Shown: piece after piece, positions 13,301-25,362 of the stretch
Position numbering within the stretch: position 1 is the stretch's first letter
How the letters are laid out: every line of letters begins with the position of its first letter
Assembly: GCA_050084515.1 (NCBI GenBank)
Contig: CM114275.1
Span: forward strand, 26,660,001 to 26,724,000
Reading direction: 5' to 3'
Source: Blasia pusilla
Lineage: Eukaryota > Marchantiophyta > Marchantiopsida > Blasiales
DNA: 64,000 bases
Made by a program: the position numbers and the translations under genes
Notes under the pieces: generated by a model
Seen by the model: the letters and a program-made list of their open reading frames with translations, nothing else
Databases searched by the model: none
Told to the model about the DNA's origin: nothing

Positions 13301-15753
13301 GATCTGTGAACTTATGTAAATCAACAGGTTTAGTTAAGACATAGAAAGATGGACAATTCAGTACATTTATAGTTCAGCATTTTTCTTTCCTGGGATTGAG
13401 TAAATTTGAATTTTGTCACCATACTGGCAGATTGGTGACCTGATTACCAGAAATGGGGGTGTAGTTACAGCTGAAGAACTGGCCCCTTTCCTGGACGTGC
13501 CATCTGTAAATGAGGAGAGCAAGGTCTGTGGTCAATTGTTGCCCATGTTATCAAAGGCAGAGTTTTTTCCAATTGGGTTACTAGGGTAGAGGAAACTAGC
13601 ATCCTTTTGATCTTGAATATGTCTTTCTTTTGATGATAAGAGGCTTCTCTTCCTCTGATACTTCAATGTATTCATGATGCAATACCAGTCATTAGAGTTC
13701 AAGGATAGTAAGTTTGAGCTTGTGGCGTGAGAAGTTAGTTTTTTGGGGTTTGTTGTCAGCAGAAGGATGAAGCATTTGTGCTACCAGTACTTCTACGCTT
13801 TGATGGCCTTCCGGAAGTTGATAAAAAGGTACTTGTCATTGACGACGCATGAATAATGCAATTCCTTTCTCATCCTCAGTTTCTGTGCAGGTAGCCGTTA
13901 CAATGTTTTTGATTGAAGGTCGTTTTAGATATGATCAGATGGTTCCTTCTTGCGAACCTGAGTGTGCTTAATTGGAGGGTTGTTCAGAATGTTCTGGACC
14001 CTTAAATGTGCTTGCCTGAAGTCATGTGGTGAACCACTTTGTAAGAACAAGGGAGTTGGAATCATCTTTAGGCCCTGAATCTAGGTGATAGATGTTTATA
14101 AACTCATAATCTTTACTTCGTAGCGCAGGGGAACATTCTTTATCGCTTTCCATCTTTGCAACGCACAGCTAATGAATGGATTGGACAAAAAAAACAAAGC
14201 ACAGATGACAACTTTTACTTAGCAGAACGACGATGGAACTTCAGGTAAGTCTTCAATTACTCGGGTTGAATATGTACAAGTTGGTCTCTGGGATAGATAT
14301 ATGTTGCTGGGAAGGTTGTATGACGTTAAAGGTACCTAGTGACCATCAATCTGTTGAATTTAATGTATTAGCGCATTTAGCGACTTCAGTCTACCTCTAC
14401 CTCTGCATTGTGCACACCACATGGCACCCAATTTATTTGCCTTTTTAATCTGATGATAATAAAGTCGAGAAACTCAAATCTGATTCTGTGCTCCACAGCA
14501 AAGCAAACAAGATGGAGCAAGCACTTGTGATTGGACTAGGTGCTGTAAATTTGTTGGGAGTAATTGTGTTGAGCAGCATGTTAAGGTTTGTTTTCAAGCT
14601 ATATCTCCTCTTCGTTGGCTGCATAGTATTATCCATTGGCCTCATTTCCACTGCTTGTGAGAACTTCACAATCTAAAAGGGTCTTTCAATCAATGCTGTT
14701 TTGGAATTACAGGGATTTGAATCTCGTGGGACAATTGAATGGAACTGGATTAATTCCATTTGCAACCAAACTCTTACCATGGCTACAGGTAAATCTACTG
14801 GGATTGTTGTTGTTCCCATTTTTGGGTTGATATTTTCTGTGCAGTTATGCTTCCCTGCCAAGATTGACATCCTTCCTCCCAGATAACACTTTTCTGGATG
14901 ACTTATGTCGCTCATGGGTGGATGCTAAAACCTGACTGGGCTGCTACTTTTTACCTATATGCACAGGTAACTTTTGTGGTGATCCTTAGTATTGCGTTCC
15001 TCTTAATAGGTCGGGGAAGTTTACATAAATAGAAGTCATTTATTCATAAGCTCTGGGATCATTGCTGATGGAAATTTGATGATCCAGGGTTACACAGCAG
15101 CGTTTTTTGCTATACCAGCCTTTAGATGGCTTCTGATCCAGAAACGAAATACTGAAATTGAGGACCGAAATCGTGCACGAATTGGGTGGGCTGTTGCTCT
15201 TCAACGAGCAAACTTAGGTCTGCAAGCTAAGGTAAGTCAGTGTCCTATTTCCTTTCTTTGATAATCCAAAGTGCGCCAAATTACTGTGCCACATTATAGA
15301 TGCTTTAAAGTTTCTTAATCTTAGTGAAGATCTAAAATTAATTTTCATTATGACTTCTTTCTTATCTTTACACTCACTTTGGTTATTTTTACTAGCGTCT
15401 CAGTTAGTGAACATTCGTCTGCTAGGCGCGCAACTCAACATTCGTTGTTTTTGCTTTCTTTCCCTTTTTGCTCATAAACAGTAGTCATAAGCTGGAGCAT
15501 AAACTGAACCTCTCTCAAAACGGAAACCATATCTAAACATTTACAAGTCCTTTGCATTGGTATCCTCCTGATTGGAGAGTTCTCATAAGATGCTCGTGAT
15601 GTGCAGCTTGCTAGTGCAAGGGAAATGGCCCAACGCACTTTCATTGGTAGTGACCGTATCATCTATACAACAGAAAAGGATTTTTCAGAGCAAAGTTTTG
15701 AGGCTCGGGAATGGGACAAGCAGTTTAAGGAGAGGCAAACAGGAAAGGGTTAA
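7305..15753 (+). CDS. Plastid-targeted membrane protein, At5g03900-like
   Basis: I assemble 13 coding exons, all with GT-AG borders and consistent phases: 7305-7781, 7946-8053, 8142-8245, 8986-9078, 12939-13008, 13219-13284, 13431-13523, 13760-13828, 14129-14244, 14499-14585, 14713-14788, 15088-15231, 15607-15753. The product is 549 residues. It matches my memory of Arabidopsis At5g03900 (about 520 residues, annotated as an iron-sulphur cluster biosynthesis family protein of the chloroplast). Diagnostic stretches are RVTNGDVASRAGIKVTQAES, VFSFVFGDGDPNEG, GGVVTAEELAPFLDVPS and GNILYRFPSLQRTA. The first 80 or so residues are Ser/Arg-rich and fit a transit peptide. Membrane segments are likely near residues 205-225, 405-428 and 455-472. 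The ATG at 7305 is the first in frame (context CACCATG). The biochemical role is not established from sequence. Confidence 0.9.
9453..9597 (+). mobile_element. Candidate 145-bp Helitron-like element
   Basis: It starts TCTATATTATTAATAGAGG after an A and ends GGGCACTAG before a T, as Helitrons do (A, TC...CTAG, T). A short hairpin, CATGC-ATG-GCATG, precedes the end. The stem is weak, so the right boundary is tentative. Confidence 0.4.
10996..11039. repeat. Perfect 20-bp inverted repeat with 4-nt loop
   Basis: The arms 10996-11015 and 11020-11039 are exact reverse complements around a GTTG loop. Fourteen bases of the arm (AAGTCTCTTCATTT) also occur directly upstream at 10971-10984. It lies in the large intron and would form a stable RNA hairpin. 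Confidence 0.9.
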
Positions 15754-18374
15754 ATTTTCTTTGGTCGTTTTATGACTTTACAGATTTATGTGCAAAGTAA
15801 GTTCTCAATCTCTTTTGTATTATACAGTTCCATCTAAAGTCTGTGTTGCAAGGCCAGCTCACCTGTAATTGACACTACTAAATGACCATGCCACCTGGGT
15901 AGTCTTTTATCTTTGCTTGGATTGGAAAATTGGATGTCCACTTCTCTTGGGCCATGTAATGGACGTTGTACATTAAAATATGCTGGTGGTCCTCCATACA
16001 TCTTCCCTCGGACCAAGTTTCTTCAGTTCTCCTTAGACTTATGGCATGATCCTGCCATCATGGTCAAATGGATGAATGAGTTGACAGTCGAGAAGATCAA
16101 AGTGTCCTTGTTAGATGACAGTAACCAGAAATGGAGACCTTTTACTATCTTTTTCGTTGAAGGCGAATGTGTGAATGCTCAAGAGACGTGACAATACAAG
16201 ATCATTTTGGACAGTCTTTGATATCATGAGATGAAGAAAGGTAATTTTCTTTCTATTTCTATTCTTGAATAGAAAACAGTTAAATCAAAACGAATTGGAT
16301 CTCATGGAAATATCTTTCAGGATGTCTCCCTTCCCCTTTCTCCCTTGTATGGCCATTCATAGTGCTATGATGATGTGTATCTGGGCATCATCTTCTCATC
16401 GGTCATTGCCATGGCATGGCGTATTTCTGTTCTCAAAACAGACCAATTGCATAATGGCCCCAATCAGCCCTCACAAGCAACTTCGTGAGTTTCTAATTAG
16501 AACTCAATATCTTCTCCTCAAATCCAAGGTCCAAGGTAAGGGTCCAAAACTAGACTACCTGGACAAGATTTGGTGTCAAAAGCTCAATGCCAACATGGTA
16601 GTCAATCATGAATCCTTAGTTCAATCCCCATCCATCCCAACATGAGATTAAATTTCTAAACTCCCTTAGAAATCCTCCCCCTTTTGCATAATTCTGGGAA
16701 AATTTTACCCCTTGACATAAAAAATCTCTTAACCCAAATTATCAGTTTGAAATTTATAGGCCTATTTAAAACTTTTACTTGTGCATTTGTTTTGATCTTT
16801 GGTGTGTTGGAACATATCCTCGTAGGCTTTCCAATGGCATCTTAATTATTCATCCGTAATTATCTTGGATCTTGCTACCATGACCTCCAACATGGAGAGC
16901 CACTAGACACTCAATCAAACATTCCAAGTTAGGTGGGAGTATCCTTGGAGTCTAATTCTTATAGGACTTCAGCTTTTCTCGATTTCCACTTTGCATTTGG
17001 TCATGATTTCTTAGATTGCAACAATTATCATTGGAGATGTCAATTATATTTCCCTATTCACTTCTACAACTCATGCCTTACAAGTCAGAAGCCAACAACT
17101 TTCCATTCTAAAGTAAGCTCACTAGAGTTATGATATTCCATATTGGTGTGCGTTTAAGTGGTCATGAGGGTTATGAGACAAGATCTTTATATTTCAAGCC
17201 ACCAAGTTTTTTCAACTGAATCTGATTAGTAAGACCAAAGAACTATAATTATAATTGGTATTCATACACAATTTTTATTGCCTAGTTCTTTCAAAAAATT
17301 TCAAAGAATGGGAAACTCAAGTGAAACCCTTCTAAGTCTTCCCATATCATAAAGTTGCCCTAAAAACCACTCTTTATGTAGTTTTGACCATAAATATACG
17401 TTTTTGCATAAATTTTGGCCATGTATGAAAGGGTGTAACCCTTATACATATGTTCAAAACTTATGAATTTTTTTTAATGTGGTGCCATCGATAGTTGTCT
17501 TGCTAATCCTACCAACGTCATTAGCATGCACCTAAACCCCACATTCTCAACTACACTGGACGTATAGCAAGTCGAGCACCCAAAGACGTCTAAATTGGTG
17601 TCGTCATGGACCATGTTGATATATTTCCAATATTTTCTCTAATAGGGGTGGTGCAACCCTATCCCGTGTGCCAATGCCTACTATGGATGGGTTGTGTGCC
17701 TCCACTTAAACCACTATATATCCAAGGAGAACCTCTTGCTTTGGCTTTGAGAGGCTAGATGCTCTAAAAGGCGCATCTCCTTGTCTATTGAGTTCTCCTC
17801 ATCCTCGTTATTATAATTAGAGAGATCATCCAAGTACCCATCTCCTCTAATGTGAACAAAGGAGGTATGGGATCGGTCCATGTCAGTCAACGTAGACACG
17901 TGTATACCTCCTCCACCTCGGTTCGACTAGGATGCAACTCTTGTGCACTATACACGCTACTTGGAGCTAGTATATCAAGTGAAAATGACTAAATGGAAGA
18001 AACTACATCAAGTCCTATAGAAAGTTTGAAGAACTTGCCATCAGAGCGAAGATGTCGTGGTTGGCAAAGACCTCCTTTCCTCCTCCTTTCATTGCAACTA
18101 CAAAGAGTTGCAACACTTTGTAGCTCTAAGGACTTAAAAAAATTTTCAAATCTTGCGAGCCGTCAAGGACAAAAAGTGCGAGGCCCCAAAACCCATTTTT
18201 GTGGTCAGATTACAAGATGGACTCATAAATTCCATTATGAGCCTATAGCCAGTTGTAGCAATTGCAAACTGAAAATGCATATGGCTCAACAGACTTGCAA
18301 AGCAACATCAACTTTAGAGCTATATTGAGTCGTAGTGGACTTGAAATGGACTTGCACAATCTGGAGCCGCAAAA
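15754..18374. other. 3' flank and intergenic sequence, no gene recognised
   Basis: The first few hundred bases are probably the 3' untranslated region of the upstream gene. The rest is AT-rich with short frames (15913-16191, 16265-16645, 17993-18328) that show no domain. Nothing else is supported. Confidence 0.4.
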
Positions 18375-19003
18375 TTTGATTTTTATTGGTAGAGCAGCGA
18401 GATCCGGTAGAACGCCTTCGTAGATACTGGAGGACAACCTCAAGAGGTTGAGGATGACCTGTTGAGGCCAGGGATAATCTACGAGAGCAGGTTTCCCTTT
18501 CGTTTCGGCTCATTTGGAGCCATATTGAACAACTTACTATTTCGGATAAATTACCATTTTTGGTAAAGTTGACTTTCCACTTTGGGAAGTGGCCCTTGAC
18601 CCGCTACAGCACATCAAGTCCCAAGGAGGTGACCTACGAGCATAGGTTAACGGGGAGAGAGCTTGGGAGAGGGAAGGGGGTATACCTCCAAGAGAGAGAG
18701 TTTGAGAGCTCATTCTCTCTTTGTTGAGCCTCTTGGCATGAGGCGGCGGAGCTATGGTCTTGCTTGTCTTGTGTGTGCAACCCAAGCCTCTCATTAGGAG
18801 CATGGGTTTGGTTTGACATGAAAGAGAGTGCACACCATGGAGAGCTTGGTGTGAGATGTTGAGAGAGATTTCATTGATTTAATTGGAGATATTTTGGTAC
18901 TTCTCGTCTCATTGTTTGGATGCCATGAGTTAGCATGGGATTGTGCGTGTTTATGTTCAGTGACAATGGTATATGTTGTGTAGCAATGTGTATGCACACG
19001 ACA
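18375..19003 (+). mobile_element. Solo LTR of the PHD gypsy family, old copy
   Basis: From about 18375 the sequence follows the LTR in order: GGTGAGATC-like start (degraded), GGAGGACAACCTCAAGAGG, TTTCGTTTCGGCTCATTTGGAGCC, the purine-rich block, CTCATTCTCTCTTTGTTGAGCC, ATTGGAGATATTTTGG and a final TATGCACACGACA. The first bases are mutated and no clear target duplication is visible. No pol sequence adjoins it. Confidence 0.7.
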
Positions 19004-20050
19004 CTTTATATGAACTAGAGTTCAATTTGATATACATGTCTTGAGAAAGAGGAGACCATTTCTCGCTCTCTTGGGGCTATGGATCTACACTCTTTATATC
19101 AAAGTGTTTCTTGGATGGACCCATATTGACAGTGATAGTCTTCCCTTTGCCATGTTTGGATTTCATTGTTGTCCTTCTCGTCACTATGCTTCTTGATATC
19201 TGATGGATTTGAGTGACCCCTTTTTGTTGGACTTGTTCAGAGATGGATTTGAAAAACCAAGAGCTAAGTTGGAGAACGAGAAGCAAAGCTAGAGAGGTGA
19301 GAGCAAAGTTGAGAGCCAAGAGTGAGCTTCCAGCTCAAACTGTTACACAGACGGGAGCAAGCAAATTTCTAAGTGCTAGCAGACCTGCAATGTATTGCAA
19401 ACAAAGCTTAGCTAGTACGATCAAGTTTGTAGTGAGCATCTATTGTATCAGTTGATCGCTTAGAAAGCATGAACACACACAACAATACAGCTGCAGTGTA
19501 CACTGCAACTGGTTAATAGCTTACATAGCATGAAAGATAACAAGAGAGACCGTAGTTGCTCAAGGTTAATAGCTTACAAAAAATGAAAGACATGGAACTT
19601 GAGTAAAGCTAAGAATCGCACTATTCTTATTGAGTAAAGCTTGAGAAACTAAGAAAAGAATGAATGACCTTGAGTGATCGAAAGTTGACCTTGAGTGATC
19701 GAAAGTTGATCCGATTGAATGTCACACGATCTCAAGAAAGAAAATTAAGGAACTTGTCAGACCCTTAAATATTGTTGAAAAACCTCTCTCTAGCTTGAAA
19801 CCCTAAATCAGAGGCCGCCGTAACAATCAAGAGAATATCACCCTAAGAGTTTAAAATTTGAAAAGACCTATCATCACCCTGATTGGCAGTACTTTGGCCA
19901 CCACTACTTTAGCCACTACTTTGGAAGGAGCGTGAATGCTTCGGTCCAGCGAAAAGGAGGAAAATTTGGCTTGTGTCACTTGAAAGTTGCTTAGGACAAC
20001 GCCTCTTAGACTGAACTTGCCTGAAAAGGACAAGTGTAAGCTATAAGCTA
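19004..20050. other. Intergenic sequence with small direct repeats
   Basis: A 22-bp unit GACCTTGAGTGATCGAAAGTT is repeated in tandem at about 19667-19710, and GGTTAATAGCTTACA with flanking sequence recurs at about 19512 and 19564. The frames at 19077-19455 and 19851-20108 have no recognisable homology. Confidence 0.45.
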
Positions 20051-20264
20051 CTAGTTCGTGCCCGTGACCGTGCACGGTCCTCTCTAGTATACGGCCCTCC
20101 TTATGCACACGGTCCTCTTGTATACGGCCCCCTTTGTATGTGCCTTAACCCTGTGTGCCCTGCCCCATATTTAAAATGCCTTGCAAGAGGAACACGTGTC
20201 GTGATCCATAGGTGTCGCCATAGGAGAGTCCTAGAGTAGACTCCTCCTCAAATAATAGTATAGA
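20051..20264 (-). mobile_element. 214-bp non-autonomous Helitron, both ends present
   Basis: Read on the minus strand it starts TCTATACTATTATTTGAGG, the classic plant Helitron 5' end, and finishes with a GC-rich hairpin (GACCGTGCACGGTC) a few bases before CTAG. The base before the element is A and the base after is T, as expected for insertion into an AT dinucleotide. It encodes nothing and would depend on a Rep/helicase from elsewhere. Confidence 0.8.
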
Positions 20265-20434
20265 TAGTGGTACTCTACAACTATGATAGAGCATGTGCGA
20301 CTAATGATGCTGCATATGAATTCAAACGGTTAGTAAGAAAATGCTTTTTATTACTTTTGTAAAGTAAGAGATTTTTCATTTGTAAGGTGCCGGGTGTTTG
20401 CTAATCAAGAATCACTCTTCAATAATAATATAAA

Positions 20435-20470
20435 CTAGTAAGGTACCCGTGCGATGCACGAAAAATAAAA
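20435..20470 (-). mobile_element. Second Helitron 3' terminus
   Basis: On the minus strand the sequence reads CGTGCATCGCACG, a few bases, then CTAG followed by T. This is the typical Helitron 3' hairpin and end. The body should extend to higher coordinates, but no matching 5' TC end was found, so the extent is unknown. The nearby TTAATGATGCTCC...AAATTCAAAC resembles 20300-20328. Confidence 0.55.
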
Positions 20471-21769
20471 AGGTGTTTGAAGAGCTTTTGTTAGTGAAGG
20501 GATTAATGATGCTCCACACAAATTCAAACTTTTCCTTTTCCATTCAAATTCATTTTCTTTTCCCAAAATATAACATGTGAATTAATAAAATTATTTCTTA
20601 AAATGATCATGCTATTTATTTCAAATCTTAAATATGATTTCTACTTCTAAAATCTTAGAAGAGTAATACATTCCACTGTTCTTAGTAATTATAATCCTCC
20701 ATTTAAATTTAAATGATATCCCAATATACTAAGTAATTTTATCTTTCCATAAAATTTAAACAAAATCTACTCCTCCATTTAATATTTATTCCATTCTCCA
20801 TCAAATATGAATTGAGTTAAAAATTCTAAAATTTTGGTTATTTATCATATTAAATATATTTTATTAATATTTATAATTACCAATTATAATATTAAATTAA
20901 TTACTAATTGAATAATATATAATCCATTCAAATACTATTCGTTTCCTATTTCTACCCATCTAATGGGGTTCTCCTCTCTCCCTTATGCTGATGGGAGAGA
21001 GGAGATGACTACGGAGGAGGAGGATTATGGCGGAGGAGATGGAGGGGTGTCTAGAAATTTGCTTGTAACTATTTCCATGGTGATCCAATCTTTTCAATCT
21101 AAAGCCCAATGTGTTCATTTTCTCAAGCTTGAACTTTGGGATTTTCTTTTTCCCACTTAAGATTGAGTTTTCCAAAGTTCTTGGGATCTTTGGACCTCCT
21201 TCTCTCCTAAATGTGCTCATAGATTCCTATACGGAATTTCACACATAGTGCTCTCCTTATAGAATGATACCGGGTTACCATCGCTTTGAGGGATTTCTCT
21301 TGCTTTTTTGGATCTTTTGATACGGGCTGGGCCCAACATTACTTACTCATTCCCTCATAGCAATGATTGGTGGGTGGCTCACTTACTCCTCACATCCTTT
21401 TTTTTGGTGTTTCCAATTTCTTTCATAACTTTCTTTTGGAGTGTCGGTTTTGGACGTGTTTGGGCTTGTTTCGATCGTCCTAACAAACTTGTTATTTTCG
21501 TATCAAGTAGGTTTTCTAGTTGTCCTTCCTTCTTCGTAGGCATCTATTTTTGTGTACGGGTTTATTTTAGGTCAATTCCTCCCAAAAGTCTACCTTGTTC
21601 TTTTAACTCCTTACCTTACTATTTCGCCCCTACATACGTTTACCATCTCCTTAAGGACATTAGAAATTCATATTCTTGAGCCACCTCTTCCGATACCAGA
21701 TAGATCACTTTTCCTTTTCAATTGCTTTATAGATTTTTCTTATAGTAACTTTCAATCGTAAATTCGGTA
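20471..21769. other. AT-rich stretch before the LINE
   Basis: From 20520 to 20940 the sequence is very AT-rich with no coding signal. A 10-bp inverted repeat (CCTCTCTCCC / GGGAGAGAGG) lies at 20973-21002. The 5' untranslated region of the downstream LINE probably begins somewhere after 21200, but its edge cannot be placed. Confidence 0.4.
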
Positions 21770-24700
21770 TTGCCTAATCTTCTTCTCACCATCGAAATTT
21801 CTTTTGGACGGATTTTTCTGGATTCTCCTCTTCTCCCCTGTTTGTCTTGTCCTATTGAGTCTAATCTTGATCCATTATTATCGAATCCTTCTATTTTTCC
21901 ATTCACACATATCTCATCTATGCCCTTGCTTCCAACTTCCATCTATTCTACCCGGATATCCCCTCTTCCTTCTCCTCCTTCCCCAACCTGCTTATCCCCT
22001 CATCGTCGTCCATCACCATCACTTGCACCTCCCGCCTCCTCTCCTTGTAACCCTTCTACTTTTCCATTTGTACCAAAGGTTTGTTGCATACCTTGTGGCA
22101 AGGAGTTTGCTCATAATGGGATCAAAAGACATCAGTAGTACTGTCGATCCATGCATGGGCCTTCAATCCCTAACCCGATACCACCTCCTACTACACTCCC
22201 CACAATAACTGCTTGGACCTGGTTAAGCCAAATTGATCTCCTTCGCTCTTTCCATCCAGGTCTTCCTTGTCCTAGACTCTAGACTCGCATTCCTATTGCT
22301 CTTTGCCCCATCATCCAACAAGATTTGGTTTTCCCATTAGAAAGGTTAGCGCATGATCCCACAGATATCAATGCTTGGTATCTCCTATTACTCTTCCTAC
22401 AATGGGTTTTATTCCTCCCTCCAAGGGGTGGTGCGACGGATCGTCGTGAAACCTCCACATGTATTCAACGCTTTATGTCTAGGGATTGGGAGAATCTTCA
22501 TAATGAGCATGTACTTTGAGCAGAGGCCTTAGTTGCGGCTCATCCCTCTCAACATGCCAATAATGGGTGGCCATCAATACAAAAACGCCTTCCATGAAGT
22601 CTACTTTTGGAGCAAGTTGGTGAGTTTTCACGTGCTGCTCGAGCATTGGGTCCTCTTTCTCTGGCGGTTCCAAGTGCGGAAACAGTGGCTCTCTTAGAAG
22701 CTCTTCACCCTCCTTCAAGTGGCGATGCTCCACCTTTTTTGGAAGACTATACAACGGACCTTGACTTGGAGGTTTTCACAAGGGCTTTTCTGCACATTCC
22801 TCGCTTATCAACAAGCGGGCTATCGGGGATGGTTTTTGAGCATCTCCGCGATTGCTTTATCCCGGAAGATTCAGCAAGTGGCTTTGTCTCTCTATATAAG
22901 GTGTGTGCACATATGGCTGCAGGTCGTCTCCCATTCTCTATCTCTAGGCTCTTAAGGGCTTTTCAATTTGTTGGCTATGGATAAGCCTCCTTCAGGTGTG
23001 CGCCCTTTGGCTATTGGAGAGGTTTTATACCGCTTGGTTAGTCGATCCCTATGCTTGCAATTTCGTCCTCACTCTAGTCCCCACTTATTTCTTGATCAAT
23101 TTGGAGTGGCAACTCTAGGAGGTTGTGAGGTTGTGAGGTTGTGGTGCATGGGATTTGCTCCACACTTGATATTCATCCAGATTGGGTAGCAATTCAAGTC
23201 GATGTGGCTAATGCATTCAATTCAGTTTCTCATGCGGCCATTTTTGAGGAGTTACGTTATGTAGAAGGACAACTTGCGAGCCTCATTCCATTTGTTTGCT
23301 CCTTCTTTGCCTATGATACGCTCATTATCTATTCCCATCATGCTACTTCCGAGGAATATAGTATTCTACAATCGGCTTGTGGCACACGTCAAGGTGATCC
23401 CATGGGTGGCCCACTCTTTGCCATTGCCCACTTTCGTGCCCTTCGAGCATCAGCGCAAGCATTTCCATCTTGTCTTTTCCCTTCTATTGTTGATGACACT
23501 CACATTATAGGTCCTCCTTTTGAAGTGGTTCCTGCTTATACCCATTTCGTGGAGCAACTCTCTTTCTTAAACCTTAAAGTCCAACCTAGTAAATGTGGAG
23601 TATGGTCTCCTTCATGCCCTCAACATTCATCCCACCTACTCTTGATTTTCCCATCTACATTGAAAGGTTTGGGTTCTTGGGGTCCCAATTGGCTTCATCG
23701 ACTATGTCTCAAAGTTCTTGGATGAGGCCCTTTTGAAAGACGTGGAATGGCTTCAATTCATTTGTTCCCTCATCGAGGGGATCCCCAAGTGGCTTCTGGG
23801 ATTCTCTCCCAACGTTTTCTATGACGTACTTCCTACCTTCTTTGCTCTTGTCCTCCCACTTCAAGGTTCTTACATCGGTTGGTCTTTTTTGACGCTTCCA
23901 TCTTGGTAACTTTTGGTCAACTTCTTGGCCCGAATACCTTTGAGGGAGAGGATGGTATCTTTGCTTCACGACAAGCTATCTTGCCTATTTTTTTTGAGGG
24001 GTGGGACTATCCTCCACAGTTGCATCTACTCACGCAGCCTTTTTGGGGAGTTGGGCGTTGGTAATATTGATTATGGCTTCAAGGTTTCTCCAAGGAGATA
24101 CACCTACCTTGATGGATCATATCGCCCATGTATGGAAGGGGGACTTGTTATTTCAACAAGTGAAATCTACACGAGCTCTTCTTCCTCTTGCTACACAAGC
24201 AATTCTACCCCCCTTCAGTCAATTGATTATGGAAGGGCTTGATTGACTTCAAGAGCATATCTCTGAGAATCTACATCAAATCAACTTTTCCAACATTCTC
24301 TTCGAGGCATCCTCTGACGCTCATCGAGCTTGTCTGCGTTCATGTGCGCGTACCGGAGGGGGGGCATGACTTATTGCAAATCCTCTTATTCTTCCATTTC
24401 TTCTTCCTCAAAGTATATTCTCAACAACTTTGCAATTACGTCTTGGACTTCCCCATCCTTCTCTATTAGATGTGCCAAATTGTGTATGCGGGGATCCCAT
24501 TAGGATATGCCAAGGGTATCCATATTCTTCAATGTGCACATGGTGGAGAACGAACGGCCACACATGATGTCATTAGAGAGGCGATAGCATCGGTGGCTCG
24601 TACTGCAGGATACACCGTTGGGCAAGAGCAACTCCATGTCCTACCTTCAACCACACAAGCAACCTCTCGTCGGAGAGTGGATCTTGTTATGTCTCGAGGT

Positions 24701-25310
24701 GGATTTTGGACACTAGGTGATGTGGTGGTTGCTGATCCAACACGTTCTAACTTGGTGTGTCGAACCCCACATATCAAAGGTTTGGCGGCCGAAGCTGCAA
24801 CAAGAATCAAGGAGTTAAGTTATGCTATGAGACATGCGACTGATGCATTTATTCCTTTTGCAGTGGAGGTATTCCGTCATTTACATGTGTCTTTTGATAC
24901 TTTCATTGAAACATGTGCTCACCACTCCCTCGAGAATCACCACCTTGCCCCTTCCCATAGTCCTTCTCTCTCTGTAGTTACTACTTATTTTCGGCAATGC
25001 ATCTCAGTGGCCTTACAACGTGCACAAGCCTTGGCATTGATACGTCGTGCGGAGGTGGTGGGGGGTCGCTCGCCTCGTCGTCCATTCACGTTTGACGAAA
25101 CACTCATGTTCTTGTTACATTTGTTTCAGGCTATCAATCGTGTAGCTCGTTGAGTCGGCGTTTGCGTTGGCTAGTTGCCTTTTCTTTGCATTCTTTTATG
25201 CATTTTTGACTCCTCTTTTGAGATGTTATTACCTTTCTTTGCCCTCTTTTGAGATTTATTTTATTATAAAATAAATATACTCTGGTCAAGGTAACAAAAT
25301 AAAAAAAAAG
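21770..25310 (+). mobile_element. R2-type non-LTR retrotransposon (zinc finger, RT, restriction-like endonuclease), decayed
   Basis: One open reading frame broken by stops and frameshifts can be followed. A Pro/Ser-rich N-terminus leads to a zinc finger at about 22080-22150 (CIPCGKEFAHNGIKRHQ, a stop, then YC). Reverse transcriptase motifs follow: GVRPLAIGEVLYRLVSR (about 22995), IQVDVANAFNSVSH with the first Asp (about 23192), GTRQGDPMGGPLF (about 23384), and VDDTHI, the DD pair (about 23490). The 3' part (24470-25153) has CVCGDPI in one frame, then HILQCAHGGERTATHDVIREAI, a CCHC-type motif, then RRRVDLVM...GDVVVADP, which fits a PD-(D/E)XK restriction-like endonuclease. This domain order is that of R2-group elements, not of the plant L1 or RTE groups that use an AP endonuclease. 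The element is dead in this copy. Confidence 0.8.
24470..25153 (+). pseudogene. CCHC plus restriction-like endonuclease domain of the R2-type LINE
   Basis: This open frame of 227 codons is the C-terminal part of the LINE protein. HILQCAHGGERTATHD provides the His and Cys of the CCHC knuckle; the first two Cys (CVCGD) are one frame away, which shows a frameshift near 24510. The core RRRVDLVMSRGGFWTLGDVVV places Asp and a hydrophobic strand as in PD-(D/E)XK nucleases. In R2-group elements this domain nicks the target for target-primed reverse transcription. The final 80 residues (FDETLMFLLHLFQAINRVAR at the end) have no assigned role. Confidence 0.7.
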
Positions 25311-25362
25311 AGGTTTATTTTATTATAAAATAAATCTACTCTGATCAAGGTAACAAAATTCA
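25253..25362. repeat. Tandem 59-bp repeat at the LINE 3' end
   Basis: TTTATTTTATTATAAAATAA followed by ATACTCTGGTCAAGGTAACAAAAT occurs twice, at about 25254 and 25313, separated by an A-rich run (AAAATAAAAAAAAAG). The first copy plus A-rich run looks like a LINE tail; the second copy may be a duplicated tail. Confidence 0.75.

Noticed and set aside
20973-21002. 10-bp inverted repeat CCTCTCTCCC / GGGAGAGAGG
   Set aside because: Low-complexity CT/GA arms of this length are common in this window; not treated as a functional site.
21308-21761. Frame upstream of the LINE as a possible ORF1
   Set aside because: It is Phe/Ser-rich with no zinc knuckle or RNA-binding motif and overlaps another frame. 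R2-type elements usually have a single ORF.
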